This document shows, one piece after another, positions 8,782-16,634 of a DNA stretch of 64,000 nt. Source of the stretch: Raineya sp. (GTDB taxonomy: Bacteria; Bacteroidota; Bacteroidia; Cytophagales; Thermonemataceae); NCBI GenBank assembly GCA_025454915.1, contig JALONN010000006.1:1-64000 (forward strand), written 5' to 3'. The first letter of the stretch is position 1; the number at the start of each line of letters is the position of its first letter. The translations under genes were made by a program, and so were the position numbers. The notes beneath the pieces were generated by a model that saw only the letters and a program-made list of their open reading frames with translations, searched no databases and was not told the origin of the DNA.

Positions 8782-8812
8782 ATGATAGAATAACGTAATT
8801 CTATGATAGAAT
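8782..8812. promoter_or_regulatory. Direct repeat, probable AraC-family operator
   Basis: ATGATAGAAT occurs at 8782-8791 and again at 8803-8812, exactly 21 bp apart. Two helical turns between half-sites is the geometry used by AraC-type activators. ATTCTAT at 8798-8804 also makes an inverted repeat with the first copy. The repeat ends 28 bp before the -7 element of the dehydrogenase gene, i.e. just upstream of where the -33 box would lie. Confidence 0.65.
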
Positions 8813-8840
8813 ACAAGAACAGATTGGAATAATTATACTC

Positions 8841-8848
8841 TATCTTTG
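8841..8848 (+). promoter_or_regulatory. -7 element of the aldehyde dehydrogenase promoter
   Basis: TATCTTTG matches the Bacteroidota -7 consensus TAnnTTTG, 60 bp before the start codon. No TTTG -33 box stands at the usual spacing, which fits an activator-dependent promoter. Confidence 0.6.
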
Positions 8849-8908
8849 ATAAAGTAAATCATTTCTAAAAATAAAAGCAAATTTTTCACTTATTAAAATC
8901 TAAAGGTC

Positions 8909-10429
8909 ATGGAAACAATGGTTCAAAATACAAATCTTGTAGCTCGTCCCAAATTTAAAGAGCATTACGATAACTTTATTAACAATCAGTGGGTTGCACC
9001 TACAAAAGGAGAATACTTTGAAAGTATCTCACCTGTAGACGGCAATACTTTTACCAAAGTGGCTCGCTCAACTAAAGAGGATATCGACTTAGCTCTGGAT
9101 GCTGCTCACGAAGCTTTTAAAACATGGTCTAAAGCATCTGCTACCGAAAAAAGTAATTTACTTTTAAAAATAGCAGACATCATGGAGAAAAATCTTGATT
9201 ATTTAGCTGCTATAGAGACCATTGATAATGGAAAACCTATCCGAGAAACCAAAGCTGCCGATTTACCTTTGGCTATAGACCATTTCCGTTATTTTGCTGG
9301 TGTAATTCGTGCAGAAGAAGGAAGTGCCTCAGAACTAGATGCAACTACTGTAAGTATCAATATTCATGAACCTATTGGAGTTGTTGGACAAATTATTCCT
9401 TGGAATTTCCCCTTATTAATGGCAGCATGGAAACTTGCCCCTGCCATTGCAGCAGGTTGTACAGTTGTTTTAAAACCTGCCGAACAAACCCCTGTAGGTA
9501 TTTTAGCTCTTATGGAGCTTATTCAGGATGTACTTCCCAAAGGTGTTATCAATGTAGTTACTGGTTTTGGACCTGAGGCAGGTAAGCCGTTGGCTACCTC
9601 TCCACGTATTTCTAAAGTAGCTTTTACTGGTGAAACCACTACAGGAAGGCTTATTATGCAATATGCTTCTGAAAACTTAATTCCTGTAACAATGGAATTG
9701 GGTGGAAAATCTCCTAATATTTTCTTCCCAAGTGTCATGGATGCTGATGATGAGTTTTTTGATAAATGTTTGGAAGGAGCTGCTATGTTTGCCCTTAATC
9801 AAGGTGAAGTTTGTACCTGCCCTTCTCGTATTTTAGTGCATGAAAGCATTTATGAAAGATTTATCCAAAGGCTTGTTCAAAGAGTTGAAGCTATTAAAAT
9901 GGGACACCCCTTAGATTCAGAAACCATGATGGGAGCTCAGGCATCAAAAGATCAGTACGAAAAGATTTTATCATATATCAATATTGGTATAGAAGAAGGA
10001 GCAGAAGTTTTAACAGGCGGAAAGGCGAAATACATTGATGGCTTAAAAGATGGGTATTACATTGAGCCTACCCTTCTGAAAGGAAATAATAAAATGAGAG
10101 TTTTTCAGGAAGAAATTTTCGGACCCGTTACCTGTGTTACAACTTTTAAAACAACAGAAGAAGCCATTGCCATCGCTAATGACACACTCTATGGTTTAGG
10201 AGCTGGTGTATGGACACGAGATGCCCATGAACTCTATCAAGTACCAAGAGCCATTCAGGCGGGCAGAGTTTGGGTAAATTGCTATCATGCTTATCCAGCA
10301 CATGCTCCATTTGGAGGATATAAAAAATCTGGCTTTGGCAGAGAAACACATAAAATGATGCTAAATCACTATCGTCAGAATAAAAATATGCTTATTTCTT
10401 ATAGTAAAAATAAATTAGGGTTCTTTTAA
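8909..10429 (+). CDS. Aldehyde dehydrogenase (ExaC/AldB type)
   Basis: 506 residues, full length. It oxidises an aldehyde (acetaldehyde or another short aldehyde in relatives) to the acid with NAD(P). Seen: the coenzyme-site motif [19 protein letters not shown], the general base Glu263 in MELGGKSPN, and the nucleophile Cys302 in [11 protein letters not shown]. The EVCTCPSR variant is typical of the ExaC/AcoD/AldB group, often found with alcohol oxidation genes and a DUF779 protein. The DUF779 gene follows after a hairpin, and a divergent AraC regulator precedes it. Confidence 0.95.
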   Translation: METMVQNTNLVARPKFKEHYDNFINNQWVAPTKGEYFESISPVDGNTFTKVARSTKEDIDLALDAAHEAFKTWSKASATEKSNLLLKIADIMEKNLDYLAAIETIDNGKPIRETKAADLPLAIDHFRYFAGVIRAEEGSASELDATTVSINIHEPIGVVGQIIPWNFPLLMAAWKLAPAIAAGCTVVLKPAEQTPVGILALMELIQDVLPKGVINVVTGFGPEAGKPLATSPRISKVAFTGETTTGRLIMQYASENLIPVTMELGGKSPNIFFPSVMDADDEFFDKCLEGAAMFALNQGEVCTCPSRILVHESIYERFIQRLVQRVEAIKMGHPLDSETMMGAQASKDQYEKILSYINIGIEEGAEVLTGGKAKYIDGLKDGYYIEPTLLKGNNKMRVFQEEIFGPVTCVTTFKTTEEAIAIANDTLYGLGAGVWTRDAHELYQVPRAIQAGRVWVNCYHAYPAHAPFGGYKKSGFGRETHKMMLNHYRQNKNMLISYSKNKLGFF

Positions 10430-10448
10430 TATTGAGTTAAGTACTTTT

Positions 10449-10482
10449 ACATTCGGTAGCTACATAGTTGCCGAATGTTTTA
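10449..10482 (+). terminator. Hairpin terminator between the dehydrogenase and DUF779 genes
   Basis: ACATTCGG at 10449-10456 pairs with CCGAATGT at 10471-10478. The inner TAGCTA/TAGTTG arms extend the stem with G-T pairs, and a T-rich stretch follows. It should reduce read-through into the downstream gene. Confidence 0.75.
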
Positions 10483-10525
10483 TCTTTCAATCAGCTATTT
10501 TATATTTTACAAAATACTTCTAATC

Positions 10526-10930
10526 ATGCAAAAAGTTCCCAGAGTACTTATCTCACAAAAAGCTCAAGAAGTAATCGATAAACTTCGTTCTATTCATGGA
10601 GAACTGATGTTTCATCAGAGTGGTGGTTGTTGTGATGGTTCACAGCCCATGTGTTTTGCAAAAGGTGAATTTAGTGTTGGTACTAATGATGTTTGGCTGG
10701 GGCAAATTCATGGTTGTGATTTCTTTATGAGTGCCGACCAGTTTGAATATTGGAAACATACTCAATTACTTATTGACATCACAGAAGGTAGAGGCTCAAG
10801 TTTTTCACTTGAAATCCCTTTAGGTTTACGTTTTTTAGTCCGCTCCAGATTATATGAAGATTGGGAATATGAAAACCTTACTCCTATTTACAATGGTGAA
10901 GAATATTTAGAGAAAATCTTTTCTATATAA
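10526..10930 (+). CDS. DUF779 family protein
   Basis: 134 residues from the ATG at 10526; the longer frame from 10475 begins inside the terminator hairpin and is rejected. Family motifs: LRSIHGELMFHQSGGCCDGS near the N-terminus and DVWLGQIHGCDFFMSADQFEYWKH in the middle. Several Cys and His residues could bind a metal. DUF779 genes are regularly found beside AldB/ExaC-type aldehyde dehydrogenases across bacteria, so a role in aldehyde oxidation is likely, but no activity is established. Confidence 0.9.
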   Translation: MQKVPRVLISQKAQEVIDKLRSIHGELMFHQSGGCCDGSQPMCFAKGEFSVGTNDVWLGQIHGCDFFMSADQFEYWKHTQLLIDITEGRGSSFSLEIPLGLRFLVRSRLYEDWEYENLTPIYNGEEYLEKIFSI

Positions 10931-10964
10931 GATAACTTGCATAGCATTTATAAAAATATCAAAC

Positions 10965-10996
10965 AAAAAAGCCTGTGTAATACACAGGCTTTTTTC
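10965..10996. terminator. Bidirectional terminator
   Basis: GCCTGTG/CACAGGC stem with a TAATA loop, flanked by an A run on the left and a T run on the right, so it works on both strands. It separates the DUF779 gene from the convergent Hsp20 gene. Confidence 0.93.
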
Positions 10997-11421
10997 TATT
11001 TTACTTCTACTTTATACTCTTTTTTCTGAGCTTCTTTTGTTTTAGGCAATGAAACTATCAAAACTCCATTTTCCGATTTTGCACTGATATTTTCCACATC
11101 CACTTGCCCATTTAAGTTGAGTGTTCTTTCAAAGTTTTTAACAGGAAACTCCTGACGAGTGAAATTTGGAGAAGTTTCTATTGTTTTAGTTCCACTGATA
11201 TAAAGTACATCATCTACTACTGTAAGAGAGATATGCTCCTTTTCGAAGCCTACTGCAAATACATGTACTTCGTAAGCTGTTTCTGACTCTATAACGTTCA
11301 TCGGAACATTATATTTAGGTCTGCGATAACCTCCTTTTGCAAAATGAGGCATAAAGTATTGTTTCTGATATGCAGAGCCACAACCATGTGAGCTACCTGC
11401 TGAGTGAAATCCTTTGAACAT
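10996..11421 (-). CDS. Hsp20 / small heat-shock protein
   Basis: 141 residues. The alpha-crystallin domain covers about 38-137 (VPMNVIESETAYEVHVFAVG, then VDDVLYISGTKT, then SAKSENGVLIVSLPKTKEAQ), including the family G-V-L motif. The N-terminal arm is short and rich in His, Gly and aromatic residues with one Cys. It is an ATP-independent holdase. It follows the 52-residue peptide gene with no gap (stop at 11424), so both are transcribed from the ECF-type promoter at 11614-11639. It belongs to the same regulon as the sigma factor gene upstream. Confidence 0.95.
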   Translation of the reverse strand: MFKGFHSAGSSHGCGSAYQKQYFMPHFAKGGYRRPKYNVPMNVIESETAYEVHVFAVGFEKEHISLTVVDDVLYISGTKTIETSPNFTRQEFPVKNFERTLNLNGQVDVENISAKSENGVLIVSLPKTKEAQKKEYKVEVK

Positions 11422-11423
11422 AA

Positions 11424-11582
11424 TTATTTTGAGGGTTGAGGGTTTGTTTTTTGATTTTCTTTGATATTTGATTGATTACAAGCATGTTTATGCTTATGAT
11501 GTGGTTTTACAAAAGCCACAAGACTTCCGAAGGTGATGGCAGCAGCCAAAAAACCAACGATTATTTTCGATTTTCTATTCAT
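11424..11582 (-). CDS. 52-residue membrane peptide with His-rich tail
   Basis: The ATG at 11582 opens 52 codons ending TAA at 11424, 2 bp before the Hsp20 start. The product has a basic start, one membrane helix (IIVGFLAAAITFGSLVAFV), then a His-rich turn (KPHHKHKHACNQ) and a polar tail. The start lies 32 bp from the end of a clear ECF-type -10 element. The tail shares a Cys-Asn pair with the two other small membrane proteins of this cluster. Metal binding by the His/Cys segment is inference. Confidence 0.72.
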   Translation of the reverse strand: MNRKSKIIVGFLAAAITFGSLVAFVKPHHKHKHACNQSNIKENQKTNPQPSK

Positions 11583-11613
11583 AGCTGTACGATTTTAAGA
11601 GTTGCAAATAGAT

Positions 11614-11639
11614 AGACGAATGAGAAAGTATTTTACTTT
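11614..11639 (-). promoter_or_regulatory. ECF-type promoter, copy 3 (52-residue peptide and Hsp20)
   Basis: Read on the minus strand: AAAGTAAAA (11639-11631), 10 nt, TTCGTCT (11620-11614). Both boxes and the spacing are identical to copies 1 and 2. It overlaps the stop codon region of the 88-residue gene. Confidence 0.82.
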
Positions 11640-11899
11640 AAAGGCGTAGTTTCTTTTTGATAATTACATCTTGCAGATGCCACTGAAACTCTGAATTGAG
11701 TATATTCTTCTTCACTCATATTGCGTATTTTTTCAGCGAAACGAAGTTGATAGTACATCCATTTTTCTCTACGTTTACCTCCAAAAAGACGAGCTAAGCC
11801 AAATAAAACAAACATACTGATCAAAAAGACAGGAACAAAAAATGCCATTGCACCAAATAAGGCACCTATCAAGACCGATTTTAAAATTGCTTTCACCAT
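11633..11899 (-). CDS. Small membrane protein with C-terminal NMSEEE motif
   Basis: 88 residues. A long hydrophobic stretch (about 5-36, one or two spans) is followed by a basic GGKRREKW turn and a helical tail with NMSEEEYTQFR and a terminal SARCNYQ. The same tail signature, NM-[ST]-[DE]-EE, Phe, then Arg-Cys-Asn, occurs in the 111-residue protein next to it. The gene has its own ECF-type promoter at 11930-11955, 31 bp before the start. No family recognised; likely part of a membrane stress response run by the adjacent sigma factor. Confidence 0.8.
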   Translation of the reverse strand: MVKAILKSVLIGALFGAMAFFVPVFLISMFVLFGLARLFGGKRREKWMYYQLRFAEKIRNMSEEEYTQFRVSVASARCNYQKETTPLK

Positions 11900-11929
11900 A
11901 GTTGTAGAAATTTTGGGTTACAACTATGC

Positions 11930-11955
11930 AGACGAACAAGTGAAACTTTTACTTT
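11930..11955 (-). promoter_or_regulatory. ECF-type promoter, copy 2 (88-residue protein)
   Basis: Minus strand: AAAGTAAAA (11955-11947), 10 nt, TTCGTCT (11936-11930), identical boxes and spacing to copies 1 and 3. The predicted transcript start leaves a leader of about 24 nt. Confidence 0.82.
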
Positions 11956-11987
11956 AACTTTTTTGAAATTATTTTGAAAAAAATTTA

Positions 11988-12020
11988 AAAACCCATCAGT
12001 TTAGTTATCTGATGGGTTTT
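11988..12020 (-). terminator. Terminator between the 111- and 88-residue genes
   Basis: AAAACCCATCAG (11988-11999) pairs with CTGATGGGTTTT (12009-12020) around a 9-nt loop; on the minus strand it is followed by a T-rich stretch. It overlaps the end of the 111-residue gene and closes the sigma-factor transcription unit. Confidence 0.85.
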
Positions 12021-12336
12021 GTTTATTACAACGTTGTTTCCATTCCTCTTTAAATTTTAGCTTTTCTTCGTCTGTCATATTCATAAACTTCTGTTTAAAA
12101 GCTTCTTTTTCGAAGGGTGTTCGATGATGTGATTTTCTTGAACCCCACCCTCCTACAAGCAATCGAGAGAGAACTAACAGTCCCATTGCCTGCCAATAAG
12201 AGATTTCAGGTAGTTTAAATATTTCTGGCATCAACCAATTCCAAAGAAGCCATACAGCAGCACTACCAGCAGCCAAAGCCACTAGTAAAATTGGAATGGC
12301 AAGCCATCTTTTATCAGAATGAGTAGATGCTTTCAT
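12001..12336 (-). CDS. Small two-span membrane protein with NMTDEEK motif
   Basis: 111 residues. Two hydrophobic segments (about 11-33 and 44-60) are followed by a basic turn (GGWGSRKSHHR) and a charged helical tail, FKQKFMNMTDEEKLKFKEEW, ending Arg-Cys-Asn. The tail matches that of the 88-residue protein. The start lies 4 bp after the sigma gene, so the two are translated from one transcript. By position it could be the anti-sigma factor or sensor, although it lacks a recognised anti-sigma domain. That role is inference. Confidence 0.82.
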   Translation of the reverse strand: MKASTHSDKRWLAIPILLVALAAGSAAVWLLWNWLMPEIFKLPEISYWQAMGLLVLSRLLVGGWGSRKSHHRTPFEKEAFKQKFMNMTDEEKLKFKEEWKQRCNKQNPSDN

Positions 12337-12340
12337 AATT

Positions 12341-12889
12341 TTAATAGTTTAGTTCTTCATACAAATAGCTCAGTCTGTTTCTTAAATGTTTAACAGCATA
12401 TTGTTTTCTGCTGATAATCGTTTTAAGATTTTCACCTGTTTGGTCTGCTATTTCTTGCAAAGTTAAGTCTTCTATTTCATTCATCATAAAAACCTGTCTT
12501 TGTTTTTCAGGTAATTCTTCCAAAGCCTCCATGAGTTCTTTCCAGAATGTTTCCTTGAAAAACTCTAAATCAGGATGATTGCTATCATCTAACAGAAGAA
12601 TTTCTTTAAAATTCAGCTCTCCCTCTTCATTCTCGTATGCATAATTTTCCAGAAGTTCTGTTGTTTTTTTTCTATAGTTATCGGTTACTTTATTTCGAGC
12701 CACTCGGTGCAACCAAGCATTCACATTCTCCAAATTATCTACATCTATATTGCTTAACTGATACCAAATATCTTGTAAAATATCCTCAGCATCTTCCGAA
12801 GATTTTACTTTACCCCGAATAAATCCAAATAGCTTTTTGCTGTACTTCTTGACAGTTTCGGTGATGGATATGGAGTTTTTTTGAGCCAT
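12341..12889 (-). CDS. ECF sigma factor
   Basis: 182 residues from the ATG at 12889 (MAQKNSISITE). In-frame ATGs at 12901 and 12913 exist, but the ECF-type promoter just upstream would leave the latter almost without a leader, and 12889 gives the same spacing as in the two sister units. Region 2 is seen in FIRGKVKSSEDAEDILQDIW and the WLHRVARNKVTDNYRKK segment; region 4 in LPEKQRQVFMMNEIEDLTLQEIADQTGENLKTIISR. It heads the membrane-protein/Hsp20 cluster and probably transcribes it and itself. Confidence 0.93.
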   Translation of the reverse strand: MAQKNSISITETVKKYSKKLFGFIRGKVKSSEDAEDILQDIWYQLSNIDVDNLENVNAWLHRVARNKVTDNYRKKTTELLENYAYENEEGELNFKEILLLDDSNHPDLEFFKETFWKELMEALEELPEKQRQVFMMNEIEDLTLQEIADQTGENLKTIISRKQYAVKHLRNRLSYLYEELNY

Positions 12890-12921
12890 TGATAAATTCA
12901 TTACAGTCTTCATACACACGA

Positions 12922-12947
12922 AGACGAATGAGTGATTTTTTTACTTT
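12922..12947 (-). promoter_or_regulatory. ECF-type promoter, copy 1 (sigma factor gene)
   Basis: Minus strand: AAAGTAAAA (12947-12939), 10 nt, TTCGTCT (12928-12922). The CGTCT -10 is characteristic of ECF sigma promoters. The position upstream of the sigma gene suggests autoregulation. Confidence 0.82.
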
Positions 12948-13045
12948 AAATCTAATAAAATCTTTTAAAAGTATAAAATCTGATTTTGTACCCTTTCCAA
13001 TTTACCCAAAGTTTTTATATAATTTTTCATTCCTTTTTTTTTTCG

Positions 13046-13053
13046 TATCTTTG
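13046..13053 (+). promoter_or_regulatory. -7 element of the ileS promoter
   Basis: TATCTTTG fits TAnnTTTG, 42 bp before the ileS start. The leader that follows contains AAATCAGCGTT, a string also found just upstream of the hydrolase gene at 19923-20702. Confidence 0.65.
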
Positions 13054-13094
13054 CACTCTGAAAATCAGCGTTGATAACATAAATTTTCAAAAAA

Positions 13095-16000
13095 ATGTAT
13101 CCTGAACACAAAAATCTCCATTACGCCGAAGTAGCCAATCAAATCTTGAAGTTTTGGAAAGACAATCAAGTATTTGAGCAATCGGTAACAAAGAGAGAAG
13201 GTAAGCCTACATTTACCTTCTATGAGGGTCCCCCATCTGCAAACGGGACACCTGGTATTCACCACGTAATGGCTCGTACGATTAAAGATATTTTTTGTAG
13301 ATATAAAACTCTTCAAGGCTTCCAAGTACACAGAAAAGGTGGCTGGGACACCCATGGTTTGCCTGTTGAGTTACAAGTAGAAAAGATGCTCGGCATCACA
13401 AAAGATGATATTGGAATAAAAATTTCAGTAGAAGCCTACAACCAAAAATGTAGAGAAACAGTGATGATGTACACTGACCAGTGGAATAACCTGACTGAAA
13501 AAATGGGTTACTGGGTAGATTTACAGAATCCATATATCACTTATGAAAACACTTATATCGAAAGTTTGTGGTTTCTTCTCAAAGAGCTTTACAAAAAAGA
13601 TTTACTATACAAAGGCTATACTGTACAACCTTATTCACCTGCTGCTGGTACAGGTTTGAGTTCTCACGAACTCAACTACCCTGGCACTTATCAGGATGTG
13701 TCTGATACTTCTATTGTAGCTGAGTTTAAAGTAAAGTATTCTGAAAAATCAGCATTTTTATTTGAAAATACTGATGAAGATGTACGCATTTTGGCTTGGA
13801 CGACCACCCCTTGGACACTCCCAGCAAACTGTGCTTTGGCTGTTGGTGAAAATATTAGTTATGTCAAAGTAAAAACATTTAATCAATATACATTCAAAGC
13901 TGTTTCGGTGGTATTAGCCAAAGATTTATTGGGTAAATATTTTTCTGAAAAAGCCAAAGAGTTAAAACTCGAAGACTACAAAGAAGGTGATAAACTTGTA
14001 CCATTTGAATTAGTCAACGAATTTAAAGGAAAAGACCTTTTAGATATTCGTTACGAGCAACTCATGCCTTATATTACCAATGAAACTTTAGAAAAAAATG
14101 CTTTCAGAGTAATTGCAGGAGACTTTGTAACCACCGAAGATGGTACAGGTATTGTACATACAGCTTCTGTATTTGGTGCTGATGACTTTAGAGTTTGTAA
14201 ACAAAACAACGTACCTTCTGTCATGGTACTTGACGAAAACGGCAAGGAAACACCTGTTGTAGATAAAAAAGGTAAATTTGTTAAAGAAGTAGGAAGTCAT
14301 TTGGCTGAAAGCGTAAAGCATTTTGGTATCAAAACACATAAAATCTATGGCGAAAATGATTTTTATGTAAAAAATTACCTCTCTGAAGACGAAAACCAAG
14401 AAAATTATAAATCTACTGATGTTTTAATTTCCATCATCCTAAAGGAAGAGAACAAAGCATTTAAGGTAGAGAAATATTTGCACAGTTACCCACACTGCTG
14501 GCGTACTGGTAAACCTGTATTGTATTATCCTTTGGATAGCTGGTTTATCAAGACTACTGCCCTCAAAGACAGAATGGTAGAGCTCAATAAAACGATTAAC
14601 TGGAAACCTGAAAGTACAGGTTCTGGACGTTTTGGTAGCTGGTTAGAAAATTTAGTGGATTGGAATTTATCCCGTTCACGTTACTGGGGTACCCCTCTGC
14701 CTATCTGGAGAACAGAGAATGGTGATGCTGAAAAATGTATAGGTTCACTGACTGAACTCAAAACCGAAATAGAAAAAGCTAATCAGGTATTGGGCTTAAC
14801 CCAGCCTACAGAACTCCCTGATTTACACAGACCTTACGTAGATAATGTGGTTTTGGTTTCGGATAGTGGTGAAAAAATGATTCGTGAAACAGACCTCATA
14901 GACGTTTGGTTTGATAGTGGAGCTATGCCTTATGCACAATGGCATTATCCTTTTGAAAATCAGGAAATTTATCAAAACTCTTACCCTGCCGATTTCATTT
15001 CTGAAGGTGTTGACCAAACAAGAGGTTGGTTCTTTACACTTCATGCGATCGCAGTAATGCTTTTTGATAGTGTGGCATTTAAGAATGTGGTTTCTACAGG
15101 GCTTGTACTTGACAAAGATGGCAATAAAATGTCCAAGTCAAAAGGTAATACCATAGACCCATTTTTTGCACTCAATGAGTATGGTTCTGATACCATTCGT
15201 TGGTATATGATTTCAAATGCTTCTCCTTGGGATAATTTGCGTTTTAGTTGGGAGAAAATTTATGAAGATTCAGAAGGCAAGCGTCATTCTTATGATTCTA
15301 AAAAGGCTGATGCAGGTTTTTATGATAATATGAAAATCGTAGAGCAATACTCTGACGGTATTGTAGAAGTAAGAAATAAGTTTTTTGGAACGCTTCATAA
15401 CACCTACAACTTCTTTGCTCTTTATGCTAATTTGGATAAATTCAAGCCTACTGGTTTGAAAAATCAGGCATTTACCGAGCTTGACCGTTGGGTACTTTCT
15501 AAACTCCAGACTACTATTTTGGAAGTGGAAAAGGCATTTAACGAATACGAACCTACTAGGGCTGCTCGTACCATCAGCGATTTTGTTACTGAGCATCTTT
15601 CTAACTGGTATGTGAGGCTTTCTCGTAAACGTTTCTGGGTAGGTGAAATGAATACAGACAAGCAGGCTGCCTACGAAACATTGTTTGAATGTTTGAAAGT
15701 TGTTTCTCAAATGATGTCACCAATTGCTCCTTTTTATGCAGATTTCTTGTATAAAAGTTTGGTCAGTTCTGAAGGTGAAGAAATTTCGGTACACTTAACC
15801 AATTGGCAAAAAGCAGATGAGAACCTCATGGACAAAGATTTAGAGCAAAAAATGGATTTGGCTCAGAATATTTGCTCACTGACACATGCTTTGCGTAGAA
15901 AAGAAAAACTAAAGGTTCGTCAGCCTTTGAGTCGTGTTCTTGTTCCCATTATTAACAAAAAATCAAAAGAACAAATTACATCAGTTGAAGATATTATCAA

Positions 16001-16583
16001 AGCAGAAGTGAATATTAAAGCAATTGAATACATTGATGATACCTCTGGAATTCTGGTGAAAAGCATCAAACCTAATTTTAAGCGTTTAGGTGAGATTTAT
16101 AAAACAAAAATGAAGGAAGTAACGGGTATCATTCAGCAGTTTAGCCAAGAAGACATCAATAAATTGGAAAAAGAGGGACTTTTTGAAGCTCAAACTTCTG
16201 ATGGATTCATCACGCTTACTATGGAAGATGTGGTTGTAGAAGCCAAAGAAATTGCTGGATGGTCTGTATCAAGTGATAAAGGGCTTACAGTCGCTTTGGA
16301 TATTACACTCACAGACGATTTGAAGCAGGAAGGCATCGCCAGAGAGCTTGTAAATCGTTTGCAGAACCTCAGAAAAGATAAAAACTTAGAAGTAGCTGAT
16401 AAAATTAAGGTACAAATCCAACAGGCTTCTGATGATGTAAATACAGCTTTAGAAAAGCATAAAAACTACATCGCAGGTGAAGTACAGGCTCTTTCTTTTG
16501 AGCTTGTCCCAGCCCTTAACGGCAACTCCGAAGAAGTTGATATGGAGGATTTTGTGCTGAAGGTAAATATTGAAAAAGCGTAA
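13095..16583 (+). CDS. ileS: Isoleucyl-tRNA synthetase, type 2 with GIHH signature
   Basis: 1162 residues, the long eukaryote-like form. It charges tRNA-Ile and edits valine. Seen: EGPPSANGTPGIHHVMART with the class-I signature as G54-I55-H56-H57 instead of HxGH; the editing (CP1) domain with TTTPWTLPAN; KMSKS in DGNKMSKSKGN; and the anticodon-binding and long C-terminal regions (LDRWVLSKL onward). The swapped GxHH signature is known from some IleRS2 enzymes, where it is tied to extreme mupirocin resistance. A strong terminator follows, and the gene is monocistronic. Confidence 0.97.
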   Translation: MYPEHKNLHYAEVANQILKFWKDNQVFEQSVTKREGKPTFTFYEGPPSANGTPGIHHVMARTIKDIFCRYKTLQGFQVHRKGGWDTHGLPVELQVEKMLGITKDDIGIKISVEAYNQKCRETVMMYTDQWNNLTEKMGYWVDLQNPYITYENTYIESLWFLLKELYKKDLLYKGYTVQPYSPAAGTGLSSHELNYPGTYQDVSDTSIVAEFKVKYSEKSAFLFENTDEDVRILAWTTTPWTLPANCALAVGENISYVKVKTFNQYTFKAVSVVLAKDLLGKYFSEKAKELKLEDYKEGDKLVPFELVNEFKGKDLLDIRYEQLMPYITNETLEKNAFRVIAGDFVTTEDGTGIVHTASVFGADDFRVCKQNNVPSVMVLDENGKETPVVDKKGKFVKEVGSHLAESVKHFGIKTHKIYGENDFYVKNYLSEDENQENYKSTDVLISIILKEENKAFKVEKYLHSYPHCWRTGKPVLYYPLDSWFIKTTALKDRMVELNKTINWKPESTGSGRFGSWLENLVDWNLSRSRYWGTPLPIWRTENGDAEKCIGSLTELKTEIEKANQVLGLTQPTELPDLHRPYVDNVVLVSDSGEKMIRETDLIDVWFDSGAMPYAQWHYPFENQEIYQNSYPADFISEGVDQTRGWFFTLHAIAVMLFDSVAFKNVVSTGLVLDKDGNKMSKSKGNTIDPFFALNEYGSDTIRWYMISNASPWDNLRFSWEKIYEDSEGKRHSYDSKKADAGFYDNMKIVEQYSDGIVEVRNKFFGTLHNTYNFFALYANLDKFKPTGLKNQAFTELDRWVLSKLQTTILEVEKAFNEYEPTRAARTISDFVTEHLSNWYVRLSRKRFWVGEMNTDKQAAYETLFECLKVVSQMMSPIAPFYADFLYKSLVSSEGEEISVHLTNWQKADENLMDKDLEQKMDLAQNICSLTHALRRKEKLKVRQPLSRVLVPIINKKSKEQITSVEDIIKAEVNIKAIEYIDDTSGILVKSIKPNFKRLGEIYKTKMKEVTGIIQQFSQEDINKLEKEGLFEAQTSDGFITLTMEDVVVEAKEIAGWSVSSDKGLTVALDITLTDDLKQEGIARELVNRLQNLRKDKNLEVADKIKVQIQQASDDVNTALEKHKNYIAGEVQALSFELVPALNGNSEEVDMEDFVLKVNIEKA

Positions 16584-16588
16584 AAATC

Positions 16589-16619
16589 AAAGACACACAA
16601 TAAAATGTGTGTCTTTTTT
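16589..16619 (+). terminator. Terminator after ileS
   Basis: 11-bp stem AAAGACACACA/TGTGTGTCTTT with loop ATAAAA, then a T run. Confidence 0.93.
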
Positions 16620-16634
16620 ATAAAAATTAATATT

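Noticed and set aside
15270..15710. 146-codon minus-strand frame in ileS
   Set aside because: Antisense to conserved ileS sequence with no domain or start signal of its own.
16605..16634. Upstream ATG for the ankyrin gene at 16605
   Set aside because: It lies in the loop and right arm of the ileS terminator, so a transcript from there would need read-through. The ATG at 16635 has clean upstream sequence.
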